64,000 nt of DNA from Oscillospiraceae bacterium (lineage in GTDB: Bacteria > Bacillota > Clostridia > Oscillospirales > Oscillospiraceae). A program made the translations under genes and the position numbers. Under the pieces are notes generated by a model. The model was not told where the DNA came from. It was given only the letters and a program-made list of their open reading frames with translations, and did no database searches. The stretch spans positions 1 to 64,000 of the forward strand of contig WQXS01000003.1 in NCBI GenBank assembly GCA_009784725.1, given 5' to 3'. Positions 25,412 to 34,607 of the stretch are shown here, piece after piece; within the stretch, counting starts at the first letter, position 1; every line of letters starts with the position of its first letter.

Positions 25412-27688
25412 ATGGCAAACGAGTCTTTATTATGGTACAAGCAGCCTGCAAATATTGATAAATGGACTGAGGCGTTGCCTGTCGGAAACGGGCGGCTCGG
25501 GGCTATGGTGTTTGGCGGGACGCAGTTTGAGCGTATACAGTTCAATGAGGATTCTGTATGGTCGGGCGGATACCGTGACCGTACAAATCCGTTTGCAAAA
25601 AAAGAGCTTGAAAATATCCGAAGTCTTTTAAGAGCAGGTAAAATTAATGAAGCCGAAGACCTGACACGTTATGCATTTACGGGTACGCCCGAGTTTCAAC
25701 GCTGCTATCAGACCCTGGGTGATTTATTTATAAATTTCTATAATCTTCCCGGTGGAATAAATGATTACAAACGCTCGCTTTCGCTTGATGATGCAATTGC
25801 CTCAACATCTTTTACCGCAGGGGGTTACGGCTACCGCAGGGAAGTGCTTGCTTCAAACCCTGCTGATGTAATTACCGTAAAACTAACGACAGATAATCCT
25901 GACGGAATATCACTTGATGCCCGTCTTGTAAGAGGCCGTTATTCCGAAAAAACAGGGACAATCGGCGATAACATGATTTATCTCAGTAATTTTGACGGCA
26001 TGGAATTTCATTGGGTGATGTCTGCGGAACAGACAGGCGGCAAAATCAATGCGATGGGCGAGTATATTATTGTCAAAAACGCTAAGGAAGTTGTGTTTTA
26101 TATAACGGCGGTTACAGAGTTTCGTTCAAAGGATACGCTTGGCGACTGTAAGAGGATTTTGTCCAAAGCACAGAGTTGTGGTTATGAAACGATACGAAAT
26201 GAACATATTAAGGATTACAGTTCACTTGAAAGCCGGGTGTCTTTATCGCTGAGCGGTGGTGAACAAGGCAACAAGCAAGGCAGTCAACAAGACAACCAAC
26301 AAGCCGGGAGCAAGAATGAGTTGCCAACAGATGAACGTCTCAAAAACGTAAAGCTTGGCGAAACCGACCTTGGATTATATGAGCTGTATTTCCGTTATGG
26401 GCGTTATCTTCTTATTTCCTGCAGCCGCCCCGGAACACTGCCTGCAAACCTGCAGGGTATCTGGTGCAATGACTTTCTCGCTCCGTGGGACAGCAAGTAT
26501 ACGATAAATATAAATACACAAATGAACTACTGGCTCGCCGAGAATTGTAATCTGCCGGAATGTCATAATCCGCTTTTCGAGCATATGTTCCGCATGGCAC
26601 CCAAAGCGGCAGAGATTGCACAAAGCATGTACGGCGCACGGGGGATAGTCGCACATCATAACACGGATATCTGGGGTGACTCGGCTCCTCAGGATACATG
26701 GATACCCGCAACCTACTGGGTCATGAGCCTTGCATGGTTCTGCCTGCATATTTGGGAGCATTATGAGTATACACTTTGCGGGGATTTCCTTGCGGAGCAC
26801 TATGATTTAATGAAAAATACCTGCCTCTTTTTTGCTGACTTTCTTATAGAAAATGAGCGGGGTGAGCTTGTGGTTTCTCCTTCGGTTTCACCCGAAAACG
26901 TATATATATTACCGGACGGTACACATGGAACACTCTGCGAGGGTTGCACAATGGACAGCCAGATTCTCGACGAGCTGTTTAACGCAATGAAAAGCACATG
27001 CCGTATTCTTAATAAGGATGCGGACTTTGCAGAGTTGATTGAGACAATGCACAAAAAGCTTCCGAAGACAAAAACCGGTAAAAACGGCGGCATCATGGAA
27101 TGGCATGATGACTACGGCGAAGCCGAACCCGGTCATAGGCATATGTCACACCTTTTTGCACTTTTCCCGGGAAAGGGTATTTCACCTGACACTACACCCG
27201 GGCTTGCAAAGGCTGCGAGAAAAACACTTGAAATGCGCCTTTCTCACGGGGGCGGTCATACAGGCTGGAGCCGTGCATGTATAATAAATTTCTATGCCAT
27301 GTTATGTGACGGCAATGAGGCATTTCATCATTTGAAAGAGCTGATGTGCCACTCAACACTTGAAAACCTCTTCGACGACCACCCGCCGTTCCAGATTGAC
27401 GGAAATTTCGGCGCAACTGCCGCAATCGCAAACATGCTTGTTCAAAGCACACCGGATGCAGTTTATCTGTTAAGAGCACTACCGGAAGCATGGTCAAACG
27501 GCTCAGTCACCGGCTTATGCGCCAGAGGCGGACTCACTATCGATATAACCTGGACATCCGGCAACCTATCAAACGCCATCATCCGCGCAAAAAAAGACTA
27601 CACAGGAACCATAGTCTACAAAGATACCACACACTCTATATCCCTAAAAGCAGGCGAGTCTATTGAAAATCAATTTTATATACCCTAA
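25412..27688 (+). CDS. Glycoside hydrolase family 95 (alpha-L-fucosidase type)
   Basis: A 758-residue enzyme with no signal peptide, so it acts on imported sugars in the cytoplasm. The opening LLWYKQPANIDKWTEALPVGNGRLGAMVFGG is cut here to the typical WTEALPVGNGRLGAMVFG; the (alpha/alpha)6 barrel carries NINTQMNYW, corresponding to the Asn pair that activates water in GH95, HHNTDIWGD, and DGNFGATA with the conserved Asp. GH95 members cleave alpha-1,2-fucose or alpha-L-galactose. A Gln/Asn/Ser-rich insert of about 25 residues (near residue 290) is unusual. It is followed by a convergent gene after 36 bases. Confidence 0.92.
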   Translation: MANESLLWYKQPANIDKWTEALPVGNGRLGAMVFGGTQFERIQFNEDSVWSGGYRDRTNPFAKKELENIRSLLRAGKINEAEDLTRYAFTGTPEFQRCYQTLGDLFINFYNLPGGINDYKRSLSLDDAIASTSFTAGGYGYRREVLASNPADVITVKLTTDNPDGISLDARLVRGRYSEKTGTIGDNMIYLSNFDGMEFHWVMSAEQTGGKINAMGEYIIVKNAKEVVFYITAVTEFRSKDTLGDCKRILSKAQSCGYETIRNEHIKDYSSLESRVSLSLSGGEQGNKQGSQQDNQQAGSKNELPTDERLKNVKLGETDLGLYELYFRYGRYLLISCSRPGTLPANLQGIWCNDFLAPWDSKYTININTQMNYWLAENCNLPECHNPLFEHMFRMAPKAAEIAQSMYGARGIVAHHNTDIWGDSAPQDTWIPATYWVMSLAWFCLHIWEHYEYTLCGDFLAEHYDLMKNTCLFFADFLIENERGELVVSPSVSPENVYILPDGTHGTLCEGCTMDSQILDELFNAMKSTCRILNKDADFAELIETMHKKLPKTKTGKNGGIMEWHDDYGEAEPGHRHMSHLFALFPGKGISPDTTPGLAKAARKTLEMRLSHGGGHTGWSRACIINFYAMLCDGNEAFHHLKELMCHSTLENLFDDHPPFQIDGNFGATAAIANMLVQSTPDAVYLLRALPEAWSNGSVTGLCARGGLTIDITWTSGNLSNAIIRAKKDYTGTIVYKDTTHSISLKAGESIENQFYIP

Positions 27689-27724
27689 GCCACCCTGAAT
27701 AAATCCACAACACTCTGCTCCATT

Positions 27725-28660
27725 TTACAACAACAAATATACTGCCAATGGGACTGTAATGCCGCACAGGAGGGTGGAGAGGAAGACGCCGGCTGAGGCG
27801 GCTTTTTCGTTGCCGCCGTATTCGATTGCAAGCATTGATGCCATTGCTGCAGACGGCATTGCGGAGATGATTACGAGCACACCGAGCAGAAGCTCGCTTG
27901 TGATAAGCTGCCGTAATATAAGCCATGTCAGGAGCGGGATAACCAGGAGCTTTAAGATTGTCACGGGAATAATCCGCCATTCTGAAAGCAGGGTCTTTAG
28001 CGGCACATACGCAAGGGTTGAGCCTATGACGAGCATGCCGCCGGGGGTTGTGATGGCGCCGGTTATTTTAAATGCATCTGCAAGGATTTGCGGCGGGCGT
28101 ATGCCGAAAAGTGCAATTGGGATTGCAATCAAAGCAGCTATAAGCACGGGATTGATAAGTGACTTCGGATTAAAAGCGCTTTGTTTGCCGTCCTCGTCGG
28201 TCTTTCCCGATGAAACCATAAAGATTCCAAGCGAAAATACAAGCACATTAAAGGGAATATTAAACAGTGCAACGTAATATGCAGAAGAAACTCCCATTAT
28301 TGCTATAACCACCGGGAAACCCATAAACCCGCAGTTACTGAAAACCGACAGAAAATTAAACAGCCCGCGGTCTCTTTTTTTACCGCGGAGCAGATAAATA
28401 ACAGGTATGGAGACAGCGAACGCAATCGCAAAGGTAAGCATTGTCATAAGCAGAAAATAAAGCGTATCGCCGATTGTAATATCCATTTCATTTTCAAAAA
28501 CGGAGTTCAGAATGGTGCATGGCAGCGCAATAAAAAGCACAAGCCTTGTCAGAAGCTTATTGCTTTCGGGAGTCAGCATTTTCAGCTTCCCGACAATAAA
28601 ACCAACTGCCATTATACTAAAGAGCACAGCCATCTGATTTATAATTACGTTCAATTCCAC
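27725..28660 (-). CDS. AEC family transporter
   Basis: A 311-residue membrane protein with about ten hydrophobic segments, of the auxin efflux carrier family, which exports or exchanges small organic acids. The start is GTG at 28660, with AGGTG 6 bases upstream. It is downstream of potD in the same direction with a 59-base gap and may be cotranscribed with the polyamine transporter. The substrate is unknown. Confidence 0.85.
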   Translation of the reverse strand: MELNVIINQMAVLFSIMAVGFIVGKLKMLTPESNKLLTRLVLFIALPCTILNSVFENEMDITIGDTLYFLLMTMLTFAIAFAVSIPVIYLLRGKKRDRGLFNFLSVFSNCGFMGFPVVIAIMGVSSAYYVALFNIPFNVLVFSLGIFMVSSGKTDEDGKQSAFNPKSLINPVLIAALIAIPIALFGIRPPQILADAFKITGAITTPGGMLVIGSTLAYVPLKTLLSEWRIIPVTILKLLVIPLLTWLILRQLITSELLLGVLVIISAMPSAAMASMLAIEYGGNEKAASAGVFLSTLLCGITVPLAVYLLL

Positions 28661-28719
28661 AGAACACCTCGAAAAATAAAAGAAAGCAGAAAGGTTGTCC
28701 TCTTTGCTTTCCTGTTGAT

Positions 28720-29778
28720 TTATCGTTTAAGCTCAACCCAGAGCTCATCATAAAGCTCCAGGATATTTCTCGGAAGATGCGCATAAACCTCGCTGTTTGC
28801 AAGAACATCATAACTTGCGAACATTACGCTGTAATCATCGGGGTCAAGCTCTTCGGCGAATATTTCCGCCGCTTCAAAGTTTGCGGAGGCATACATTATA
28901 TATTCCATGTTCATTAGTGCGATTTCCGTGCTTGCCATGAAGTTGATAAAAATCTCGGCATTCGTTTTATTTGCCGCCGCCGATGGAATGCACATTGCAT
29001 CAACAAAATAGTTTGTTCCCTCTACAGGGCGTGCAAATCTTAAATCCGGATTATTCTCCTGCATGACAAGGAAATCACCTGCGTAGTACGGCCCTATCCA
29101 TGCTTCGCCCGATTCAAGCTTGTCAAAAATCTGGTCCATTACATATGCCTGCAGAATCGGACGCTGAGCTGCAAGCAGGTCATATGCTTCGAGAATCTCG
29201 GTTTCGTTAACCGTGTTTAGGCTGTAGCCAAGGTATTTAAGCGCAATTCCGAAAGCATCGCGCGGATTATCGAACATCAGAATCTGACCCGAATAACTGC
29301 TGTCAAAAAGCGCACTCCAGCTGCCGATTTGCTCCGAAATCTTTGAAGAGTTATAGATAAGCCCGACGGTACCCGTCATATATGCAACCGAAAATTTGTC
29401 GCCGGGGTCATAACCAAGCCCTTTGTATCGCTCATCAATCAGTGAAAAATTCGGGATGTTGGAAAAATCAAGCTCGGCAAGCATGTCCTCTTCAATCATC
29501 CTTGCAATCATATAATCGGAAGGGATAATCACGTCGATGTTTGCCCCGCCTCTTCTCATAAGTGAATATAATGCCTCATTTGTTTCAAATGTCGAGTAAT
29601 TTACCTTTATACCGGTCTCACGTTCAAATATACGAAAAATCGACTCATCAATATATTCACCCCAGTTATGAACATTCACAACCCCGGCAGCTCCTTCACC
29701 CCGCGAGCACCCAACCGCAAACACCGCCGCAGGCAAAAGCAGACAAAATACAAGTGTTACAATTAAAATTCTTTTCAT
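28720..29778 (-). CDS. potD: Spermidine/putrescine-binding lipoprotein
   Basis: A 352-residue solute-binding protein of the PotD/PotF type. The signal ends in the lipobox FAVGC. VNVHNWGEYIDESI at the mature N-terminus and YSTFETNEALYSLM are typical of polyamine-binding proteins. GGAGGA lies 8 bases before the ATG. It is last of the potABCD genes, separated from potC by 46 bases containing a CACCCTGAGCGAAG-type repeat. Confidence 0.92.
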   Translation of the reverse strand: MKRILIVTLVFCLLLPAAVFAVGCSRGEGAAGVVNVHNWGEYIDESIFRIFERETGIKVNYSTFETNEALYSLMRRGGANIDVIIPSDYMIARMIEEDMLAELDFSNIPNFSLIDERYKGLGYDPGDKFSVAYMTGTVGLIYNSSKISEQIGSWSALFDSSYSGQILMFDNPRDAFGIALKYLGYSLNTVNETEILEAYDLLAAQRPILQAYVMDQIFDKLESGEAWIGPYYAGDFLVMQENNPDLRFARPVEGTNYFVDAMCIPSAAANKTNAEIFINFMASTEIALMNMEYIMYASANFEAAEIFAEELDPDDYSVMFASYDVLANSEVYAHLPRNILELYDELWVELKR

Positions 29779-29798
29779 TTACAATATTCCTCCATGAT

Positions 29799-29826
29799 TG
29801 TCACCCTGAGCGAAGCGAAGAATCTT
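29799..29826 (+). repeat. CACCCTGAGCGAAGCGAAG repeat
   Basis: A copy of the short TCACCCTGAGCGAAGCGAAG element known from many unrelated bacterial genomes, where it produces spurious peptides with PERSEES. It lies between potC and potD. Confidence 0.75.
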
Positions 29827-30673
29827 ACCGGTCGCGTGAATCCTCTCCTCGGTGCAGTTTTTCTTCCTGTTTTGATTCTCTGATGTTTATGACAATCAGA
29901 AGTGCAAGCACGGTCAAAAACAGGATTGTTGATAGGGCGTTTATTTCGGGGCTGATGCGCCGGCGGGTCATTGCGAATATTTGCATCGGTAGGGTCATGA
30001 CATTGCCGCCCGCCGTGAAGTAGCTTATCACAAAATCATCAATTGATAAAGTAAAAGCGATAATTAACCCGTTTATAATCCCGGGCATGATTTCGGGAAC
30101 GATTACCTTCCAAAATGCTTTAATCCAGGTACATCCGAGGTCACAGGCTGCATCAACAAGATTATTGTCAAGCTGGCGCAGCTTCGGCATTATCGACAGC
30201 ACCACATAGGGGATATTAAATGTAATGTGTGCAAGCAGAAGCGTTCCGAACCCGAGCCTGAAGCGGAGAACCATTCCGAGCGATATAAAAAGAAGACTCA
30301 GGGATACACCTGTTGCGATATCTGCGTTCATCATCGGGATGTTGTTGATATGCATAAGCGGGGTGCGCCAACGCCTGCGCATGCTGTGGAAACCGACAGC
30401 GGCAAACGTTCCCGCTATGGTTGCAACGATTGCAGAGATGACTGCAACGATAAGGGTCGTATAAAAAGCGTTCATTATCGAGCTGTCAAGAAAAAGCGAC
30501 CTGTACCAGTCAAGGGTAAACCCCGTCCAGACGGAGCGGCTTCTCGTGGAATTAAACGAAAAGGTTATAAGGATAAAAATCGGAGCATACAGGAAAAAGA
30601 GAATAAAAGCAGTGTACGAACGGCCGAGTATCCCCGGTTTTTTGACGACAGTGCTTACAGCGGTATTTTTCAT
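29825..30673 (-). CDS. potC: Spermidine/putrescine ABC permease
   Basis: A 282-residue inner-membrane permease with six segments; the EAA loop reads DAACDLGCTWIKAFWKVIVP. It pairs with PotB. It overlaps potB by 4 bases (ATGA type), which indicates translational coupling. Confidence 0.93.
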   Translation of the reverse strand: MKNTAVSTVVKKPGILGRSYTAFILFFLYAPIFILITFSFNSTRSRSVWTGFTLDWYRSLFLDSSIMNAFYTTLIVAVISAIVATIAGTFAAVGFHSMRRRWRTPLMHINNIPMMNADIATGVSLSLLFISLGMVLRFRLGFGTLLLAHITFNIPYVVLSIMPKLRQLDNNLVDAACDLGCTWIKAFWKVIVPEIMPGIINGLIIAFTLSIDDFVISYFTAGGNVMTLPMQIFAMTRRRISPEINALSTILFLTVLALLIVINIRESKQEEKLHRGEDSRDR

Positions 30674-31482
30674 GCTCCCACCGCCTTTTCGTCGCTTTGC
30701 CCGAACCTGTTTACAAAGTACATAAACACGATTACGATAAACATCATCACAAGCGCAATCGCAGAGCCAAGCTGCGGATTATATGCCGTACCGAGAAACT
30801 GCATTTCGATAAGGTCGCCGAGCATCATAACCATTCCGCCGCCGAGCAGCTGTGTTATTACAAAGGTAGAGACAGCAGGGACAAAAACCATCATTATCCC
30901 CGATAAAACCCCGGGAAGGCTCATCGGGAACACAACCTTGCGGAATACCGAAAAGTTATTCGCACCCAAATCCTGTGCCGCTTCAAAAAGGCTCCGGTCG
31001 ATTTTAACGATTACCGAATAAACAGGCAGAATCATGAACGGTAAAAAGTTATAGACCATGCCGATGACAACCGCTGTCGGCGTGTTAATGATATTAAGTG
31101 CCGGAAGCCCGAGAAATGCCAGAAAACGGTTGAGCAGACCGGTGTTTTCAAGAATCGACATCCATGCATAGGTGCGAAGCAGAAAATTCATCCACATCGG
31201 CAGAACAATGAGCATAATCATAAGCCTCTGCACTCTTTTTCCTTCCCTTGAAAGAATATACGCAACAGGGTAGCCTATTAAAATGCAAATGACAGTTGAA
31301 ATAAACGCAAGCAGAAACGAGCGGATAAAAACAGGCGTAAACCTGCTCATAGCCGCAAAATTCTGGAGAGTCGGGTACCCGTCCGCCGTTGTAAACGCAT
31401 ATACGACAACGAAAAAAATGGGAGCAACAACAAAAATACCCATCCAGACTATATATGGAATTGAAAAATATTTAGGCTTCAT
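30670..31482 (-). CDS. potB: Spermidine/putrescine ABC permease
   Basis: A 270-residue permease with six membrane segments and the EAA loop EAAQDLGANNFSVFRKVVFP. It lies between potA and potC and forms the channel with PotC. Confidence 0.93.
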   Translation of the reverse strand: MKPKYFSIPYIVWMGIFVVAPIFFVVVYAFTTADGYPTLQNFAAMSRFTPVFIRSFLLAFISTVICILIGYPVAYILSREGKRVQRLMIMLIVLPMWMNFLLRTYAWMSILENTGLLNRFLAFLGLPALNIINTPTAVVIGMVYNFLPFMILPVYSVIVKIDRSLFEAAQDLGANNFSVFRKVVFPMSLPGVLSGIMMVFVPAVSTFVITQLLGGGMVMMLGDLIEMQFLGTAYNPQLGSAIALVMMFIVIVFMYFVNRFGQSDEKAVGA

Positions 31483-31516
31483 GCTTCTACCTTACCAATG
31501 CGCCGGTACTTTTGCC

Positions 31517-32686
31517 TTACGATGATACGAATTCGTTTTCTTCTTCATCCTCTTGATCTTGCTCGTGCTCTGCATCGCTGATTTCATCGTATTCGGCGCT
31601 GTATGAGCTGTAGTCGCCGTACATTCCGGAGAAGGCACCTTTTTTCATGATGTGAATGCCGTCGGGGTCGATTTTGATGCCGATTTTTGTTCCGACGGGG
31701 CAGAGGTCCGTTGTTTGGATAAGCCACTTAAAACCATGAAAATCAACGATAATGTCATAAAGAACACCGCGGAATGTAATGCCGGTAACCGTCCCTTTGA
31801 GCTTTCCGCTTTTCGGAGGCACAATATCAACATCCTCCGGGCGTATAACAACATCGACAGGTTCCATCGGGTCAAAACCTTTATCGAGGCATTTGAATTT
31901 CCTTCCGAAAATCTCAACAACCCCGTCACTGTGCATAATGCCGTCAACTATATTACTTTCACCGATAAAATCCGCAACAAAAGCGTTTTTAGGCTCATTA
32001 TAAATATCCTCGGGTGTGCCGATTTGCTGAATGACCCCGCCCTCCATAACAACAACGGTATCGGACATTGCAAGAGCTTCTTCCTGGTCGTGCGTTACAT
32101 ATATAAAGGTGATACCGGTTGCCTGCTGGATGCTTTTCAGCTCGTTTTGCATATCCTTGCGAAGCCGCATATCCAAAGCACCGAGCGGTTCGTCGAGCAA
32201 AAGCACCTTTGGTTTATTTACAAGCGCACGAGCAATGGCAACACGCTGCTGCTGACCGCCCGAGAGTAAGGTGACATCCCGCTTTTCAAAACCTTTCAGG
32301 CTCACAACCTCAAGCATTTCCATCACACGGTTATGTATTTCGAATTTATCAAGCTTATTCCCATTATTTCGCTGCAGGCGAAGACCGAATGCAATATTAT
32401 CGAAAACATTCAAATGAGTGAACAGGGCATATTTTTGAAAAATCGTATTAACGGCACGTTTATGAGGCGGAACGTCATTAATCCTCACACCATCGAAAAA
32501 GACATCTCCCGAAACAGGCTTCAGGAAACCTCCGATAATCCGGAGCATTGTGGTCTTGCCGCAACCGCTCGGACCGAGAAGTGTGAGGAACTCTTTGTCG
32601 TTTATGTAAAGGTTAATGTTGTTTAAAACAACTTCATTGTCAAACGCCATTCTGCAATCGGTGAGGCGAATCAACTCTTTTGCCAC
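31517..32686 (-). CDS. potA: Spermidine/putrescine ABC ATPase
   Basis: A 389-residue ATPase with Walker [10 protein letters not shown], signature [16 protein letters not shown], Walker [12 protein letters not shown] and a C-terminal TOBE domain (from about residue 270). The last 30 residues are very acidic (Glu/Asp-rich, [14 protein letters not shown]), longer than usual and of unknown meaning. It starts with GTG directly after the stop of the LytTR regulator gene, with GGAGG inside that gene. Confidence 0.95.
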   Translation of the reverse strand: MAKELIRLTDCRMAFDNEVVLNNINLYINDKEFLTLLGPSGCGKTTMLRIIGGFLKPVSGDVFFDGVRINDVPPHKRAVNTIFQKYALFTHLNVFDNIAFGLRLQRNNGNKLDKFEIHNRVMEMLEVVSLKGFEKRDVTLLSGGQQQRVAIARALVNKPKVLLLDEPLGALDMRLRKDMQNELKSIQQATGITFIYVTHDQEEALAMSDTVVVMEGGVIQQIGTPEDIYNEPKNAFVADFIGESNIVDGIMHSDGVVEIFGRKFKCLDKGFDPMEPVDVVIRPEDVDIVPPKSGKLKGTVTGITFRGVLYDIIVDFHGFKWLIQTTDLCPVGTKIGIKIDPDGIHIMKKGAFSGMYGDYSSYSAEYDEISDAEHEQDQEDEEENEFVSS

Positions 32687-33397
32687 TTATCCTCCTCCTT
32701 GCCTTTTTATAGAGTCAAGATATTGCCGTTTTACATCGGCATTATTCCTTGAAATCGGGATAACAGCTCCGCTGCGCATGATAAAATCGTTGTTTTTCAG
32801 TGTATCTATTTCATTTTTATTTACAATATATGAGCGGTGACACCTGATAAACCGCTTGTCCTCAAGAAGCTGTGAAGCAATATCACTCAGCGGGACTCTT
32901 ACTTTTAGCTCAGAGCCGTCGGTCAGACGGAAAAAGACATAATTGTTTTCTACTTCGATATATGAAATGTTGCGAAGCGGTAGATTTTTTGTTAAATCAT
33001 GGGTTTTTACGAGGATGCCTGCTGTATCTGCTGCTGTCTGTGCATCGGTCAGCTCTTGCAGAATGGTTCTGATATCCGTGATGGAAATCGGCTTGACGAG
33101 ATAATTGAACGCTTTAACCTTATAAGACTCGGGGCCGTAATCCTTTGAAGCCGAAAGAAAAACTATAAAGCCTGTATAACCGGTATCTCTAAGCTGCTGC
33201 GCAAGCTCGACACCGCTGACTTCGGGCATCATTATATCCAAAAAACAAACATCAATAACCGCTCCGGTATTTATATATGCTATTACGTCACGGGCATTGT
33301 AAAAAACTTTTATATTAACGTCAAAACCGCGATTTCTCATCATGTCGTCAAGCTTGTGTGCTTCAGTTTTGATATCGTCGCAAATCAATATGTTCAT
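32687..33397 (-). CDS. LytTR family response regulator
   Basis: A 236-residue two-component regulator: receiver domain (residues 1 to about 120, acid pocket Asp7-Asp8, phospho-acceptor Asp54 in CFLDIMMP, Lys in LVKP), then a LytTR DNA-binding domain (FIRCHRSYIVN and IPISRNNA). No histidine kinase gene is adjacent. Its stop touches the potA start with no gap, so it is cotranscribed with and translationally coupled to the polyamine transporter and probably controls it; this is inference. Confidence 0.9.
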   Translation of the reverse strand: MNILICDDIKTEAHKLDDMMRNRGFDVNIKVFYNARDVIAYINTGAVIDVCFLDIMMPEVSGVELAQQLRDTGYTGFIVFLSASKDYGPESYKVKAFNYLVKPISITDIRTILQELTDAQTAADTAGILVKTHDLTKNLPLRNISYIEVENNYVFFRLTDGSELKVRVPLSDIASQLLEDKRFIRCHRSYIVNKNEIDTLKNNDFIMRSGAVIPISRNNADVKRQYLDSIKRQGGG

Positions 33398-33758
33398 CCG
33401 GAAACTTGCTTCCTTTCACATAGGGATAGGGGTCAGGAGTCTTGCTGCGCCGGTGCAGCAAAAAACAGTATAACATATATGAAAAAGTAGTCAATATTGC
33501 GTTTTACAACATTTTATTGTCATTTCACCACTAATGCTTGCAAATCAATTGAAAATACTGGTATATTTTGTTTTACGAAAATGTGACTTCGTGATTATCA
33601 AAACATCGCAACTTCTTCTACGCCGGGTGATAAGCCGCCACCCGCACCGGGACCCTTGCCGACATCGGCTCCCCCCGATAGGCAGAAATTGTTAGTGTAT
33701 ACTTTAAAGATATACTTAGCAAGGTGATGGTGACGGCAAAGCCTGGTTATAATATTGC
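33398..33758. other. Intergenic region with hairpins and a stray reading frame
   Basis: No gene is seen. TGCTGC-GCCGGT-GCAGCA forms a hairpin at 33442-33461. On the minus strand, the reading frame of the sortase continues after two stops as an open 42-codon stretch from 33746 to the TAG at 33618-33620 (it includes PMSARVPVRVAAYHPA). It has no start codon. An AGTGTAT/ATATACT stem lies near 33694-33717. The block at about 33620-33760 has higher GC and more structure than its AT-rich neighbour and looks like an inserted repeat or structured RNA. Confidence 0.4.
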
Positions 33759-34541
33759 CTAACCGTGAACGTGTGCTGCAAATACCAGCAGGCGTTCATT
33801 TCTTTCGCCCACCGTACATGTGGCAAGAACAAGTATATCTATACTGTCTCTCAAATCCGTTTCCGAAAACCCGAACCCGGAAAAATAATCCGCTTTTTCG
33901 TTAAACCCTTTAAGCGGCAAATCAAAAACCGCATCATTTATATTTGTGAGCTTAACGGCAAATATTTTATATACAAGGACACCCTTGTCGATTGAATATA
34001 TGGTTACTTCGGAATGCTCGGTCCTGAATCTGTTGTCGGTAAAACGGTGAAGTCCTGCAAACATACTGCCGTCTCTCATGTTGTGACCGTGAAGGATTGC
34101 AAAGAAGTCGAACCCGTTTTGGTTTTCGGAATCCATAAAGATTGTACCGGACGGATTTCTGTCACCGGTAAACGTTGTGTTTAGATATTTGAAGTTATCG
34201 GGGCCCCGGACGACAGGGTAGTCGATGTCCGTTCCGTCAATGCGTATCCATGCGATATAATCGGGGTTGATTTCGGAAAGGTCGGGGACGGCATCGTTTT
34301 CAGCATCCTCTGCGGTACCCTCGGTGCCGGTAGTTGTGTTTGTAGTTGTTGTGTATGTGCCGTCTGCGTTGGGGGCGAAAATACGAAGCTGTGCATATTC
34401 GTTCTGTGCAGCTGTATAATCGACCTCCGTCATAATCAGACGGTAGCCTGCATATCCGCCGACGAGCGCAAACACGGCAATCAGGACGGCAAAGATGTGC
34501 CGTCCCGATATAATTTTGTGTCGTCTGGGTCTTCTTCTCAT
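33759..34541 (-). CDS. srtB: Class B sortase
   Basis: A 260-residue membrane-anchored transpeptidase. Residues about 17-37 are the N-terminal anchor. A Thr/Gly/Glu-rich linker follows, then the catalytic domain with His153 in LHGHNM, Cys242 in LATCTVGE and Arg250 in NERLLVF. The sequence is of the class B type. It follows the giant surface protein gene by 66 bases, and that protein carries a PPQTG motif like the (S/P)PxTG substrates of clostridial SrtB. The two most likely work as enzyme and substrate. Confidence 0.92.
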   Translation of the reverse strand: MRRRPRRHKIISGRHIFAVLIAVFALVGGYAGYRLIMTEVDYTAAQNEYAQLRIFAPNADGTYTTTTNTTTGTEGTAEDAENDAVPDLSEINPDYIAWIRIDGTDIDYPVVRGPDNFKYLNTTFTGDRNPSGTIFMDSENQNGFDFFAILHGHNMRDGSMFAGLHRFTDNRFRTEHSEVTIYSIDKGVLVYKIFAVKLTNINDAVFDLPLKGFNEKADYFSGFGFSETDLRDSIDILVLATCTVGERNERLLVFAAHVHG

Positions 34542-34607
34542 CTTATTTGCTTATACCTTGTCTTAGAGTTCGTCATAGCGGTTAACGCCCGCTTTATAAG
34601 TCCGTTG

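Noticed and set aside
29562-30023. Frame with a PERSEES-like peptide
   Set aside because: It is produced by the CACCCTGAGCGAAG repeat, which makes such spurious peptides in many genomes.
30227-31021. 264-codon plus-strand frame across potC and potB
   Set aside because: Composition is that of an antisense shadow (many Arg, Cys, Lys), and both minus-strand permeases are clear.
33600-33758. Possible c-di-GMP riboswitch (GACGGCAAAGCC near 33732)
   Set aside because: Only one short piece resembles the consensus, the paired parts are missing, and on the plus strand there is no gene to control.
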